64,000 nt of DNA from Apostichopus japonicus (taxonomy: Eukaryota > Echinodermata > Holothuroidea > Aspidochirotida > Stichopodidae), in NCBI RefSeq assembly GCF_037975245.1, contig NC_092569.1, positions 9,657,001 to 9,721,000 of the forward strand, in the 5' to 3' direction. Under the pieces are notes generated by a model. It had not been told where the DNA came from, made no database searches, and saw only the letters and a list, made by a program, of their open reading frames with translations. Numbering within the stretch: the stretch's first letter is position 1; every line of letters begins with the position of its first letter. The position numbers and the translations under genes were made by a program. Below are positions 62,670 through 64,000 of this stretch, one piece after another.

Positions 62670-63618
62670 CAAGGGCGGCGGAACCGGGGGGCACAGGGGC
62701 ACGTGCCCCCCCCCACTTTCCTTAGGTTAAAAATGTGCCCTTTTTCTAATAATAATAATAATATTGTAGATTTATAAAGCGCAGACATATCCACCGATAA
62801 CTTCGGCGCTCAAGGCGCATCACAATATTACCCTGGTCAACGATAACCTGTCAAACATATAGAGACAATTCCTTCACATGGCAGCAGCTAAACAGCGCCC
62901 AGTTGACAGTTTATCTCACAGGTACCCATTTATACACCTGGGTGAAGAGAGGCAATGGAGATAAAGTTCCTTGCCCAAGAACACGACGCAATGATCTGGT
63001 CAAGCCTCGAACCTGCAATCCTTAGATCACAAGTCCACTGCCTTAACCACTTGACCACAACGCTCTACATTGAGGTGTCTCAAGAGGCCAGGGAACCAGA
63101 ATGGAACACTCGGGAAGGGCCGTTTCCGGCCATCTGAGGGGTTTGTAAAACCAAACATTTTCTTGTTCGCTCCGCTCCAACCGATGGTGGCGCTCCGCTC
63201 AGATAGTCGTGCATACAACTTTGCAAATCCTAGCTACGCCCCTGACTTTTAATGAATTTCTGTGGGTCAAACTCAAAGCTACTTTGAATGGAAAAAAATT
63301 CTTAAGATATTAACAAGAAATAAACTCTAATTCGGAAGATTCCTACATTAGCAACTAGCATGGTTTCACCTCATTTTATCTCAAAAGAAAACTTGTTCCT
63401 TGTTTCCCAATTTTCACATTGGATATTGCAGTGCTAGTATGCATACTTTTCTTTGGGGGTGGGGGGCGTTGATGGAGTGATGTGTATACGCAAATAAGAT
63501 AATACAATAAGAGTTATAAAGGGTACTAAATATAAGGCTGCATCAGTCCAATCGAATTTCTGCAAAGTGCCCTTTGATGTCGGTGCCCCCCAGATTAAAA
63601 GTGCTTCCGCCGCCCTTG
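62670..63618. mobile_element. Composite hAT-type element with perfect 8-bp target duplication
   Basis: Ends CAAGGGCGGCGGAA and TTCCGCCGCCCTTG are exact inverted repeats, with GGGGGGCAC / GTGCCCCCC inside. CTGTTATA flanks both sides (62662-62669, 63619-63626). The interior carries a nested SINE (62747-63065) and a fragment (63097-63240) shared with the element at 29186-30517 that ends in TAGCTACGCCCCTG. No transposase. Confidence 0.9.
62747..63065 (-). mobile_element. tRNA-derived SINE with GCGC body, copy 2, nested
   Basis: The plus strand begins with (TAA)n and ends with the complement of a tRNA-like head (minus strand: GTGGTCAAGTGGTTAAGGC, and B box GGTTCGAGGCT). Shares CACAGGTACCCATTTA and CTTGCCCAAGAACAC with 60745-61053. 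It is inserted in the hAT-type element 62670-63618. Confidence 0.78.
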
Positions 63619-63626
63619 CTGTTATA

Positions 63627-64000
63627 AGAAGTGTTATATACCTTGATGAAGAGTTGCAATTTATTTTGAAAATCGCTCGAGGTATCATTTAAAATATTGA
63701 TCATGTGGATGTAATGCAGCAATCTGCATAGCAACTGTGGTTTGTGTTGTATTTTCGTGCGCCAAGAGACATCGCGCATCCTGCAGTAGCTAACCCTTCC
63801 AATCATAAATCTGTGCGCCACTTGAAATACTACTTTTCCACGTCTGTCAGGTGTTCATAAGTTTGACCAATGGAATGAGCCGAAATCGGATAAAATGTTT
63901 GAAAGTGGTGGTATGCAAATATCTATGCAATATACCACGTGACTATACACATTCAGGTCATACTTCCTTCCACATTCCATAACACTCTGTATTCGCTACA
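63627..64000. other. Right edge, no gene recognised
   Basis: It should be intron of the minus-strand gene at 61474-62546 if that gene continues. No splice-bounded extracellular exon was identified. Confidence 0.4.

Overview
The window looks like a piece of an animal nuclear genome. It is AT-rich, its genes are split by long introns with GT/AG borders, and it is full of microsatellites, minisatellites, tRNA-derived SINE-like repeats, LINE remnants and non-autonomous DNA transposons. The gene content (WSC-domain membrane proteins and a glucokinase regulatory protein) and the frequent 'taggcctac' words suggest an invertebrate deuterostome, most likely an echinoderm such as a sea cucumber. The phylum is inference; the eukaryotic gene structure is read directly from the sequence.

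Layout. 1-720 (-) is a broken LINE-type ORF1 with CCHC zinc knuckles. 1641-7403 (+) is the 3' part of a gene for a single-pass membrane protein: two WSC domains, two short Ser/Thr linkers, a transmembrane exon and a long cytoplasmic tail made mostly of 40 exact-length 12-residue repeats. Its first exon was not found. 10379-22994 (-) is an inverted paralogue that can be assembled from start to stop: signal peptide, WSC, WSC, linker, transmembrane segment, tail. All phases agree and give 435 residues. The intron before its last exon holds 21 tandem copies of that exon's own 3' splice site. 22995-35866 is a transposon-rich intergenic region with a hAT transposase relic, a PIF/Harbinger-like element inserted in it, several hAT-type miniature elements and a LINE reverse transcriptase relic. 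35873-57827 (+) is a 17-coding-exon gene for a glucokinase regulatory protein (GCKR/GKRP) of 598 residues, with tandem SIS domains. 57828-64000 is repeat-rich and holds the probable last two exons (62546-61474, -) of a third single-pass membrane protein gene that continues beyond the window.

Function. The two WSC proteins share domain order, exon phases, transmembrane exon length (91 nt) and a tyrosine motif of the form Y-A-[I/V]-V in the tail. They are plausibly cell-surface carbohydrate-binding or signalling receptors; the ligand is unknown. The GCKR-like protein would bind sugar phosphates and, by family knowledge, regulate a glucokinase-type hexokinase. Nothing seen links the GCKR gene functionally to the WSC genes. 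The most unusual items are the 40-unit tail, the amplified splice acceptor, the MurQ-like active-site signature kept in the second SIS domain of the GKRP, and a tandem duplication of part of a GCKR exon whose last copy carries a cleanly bounded TTAA-flanked transposon.
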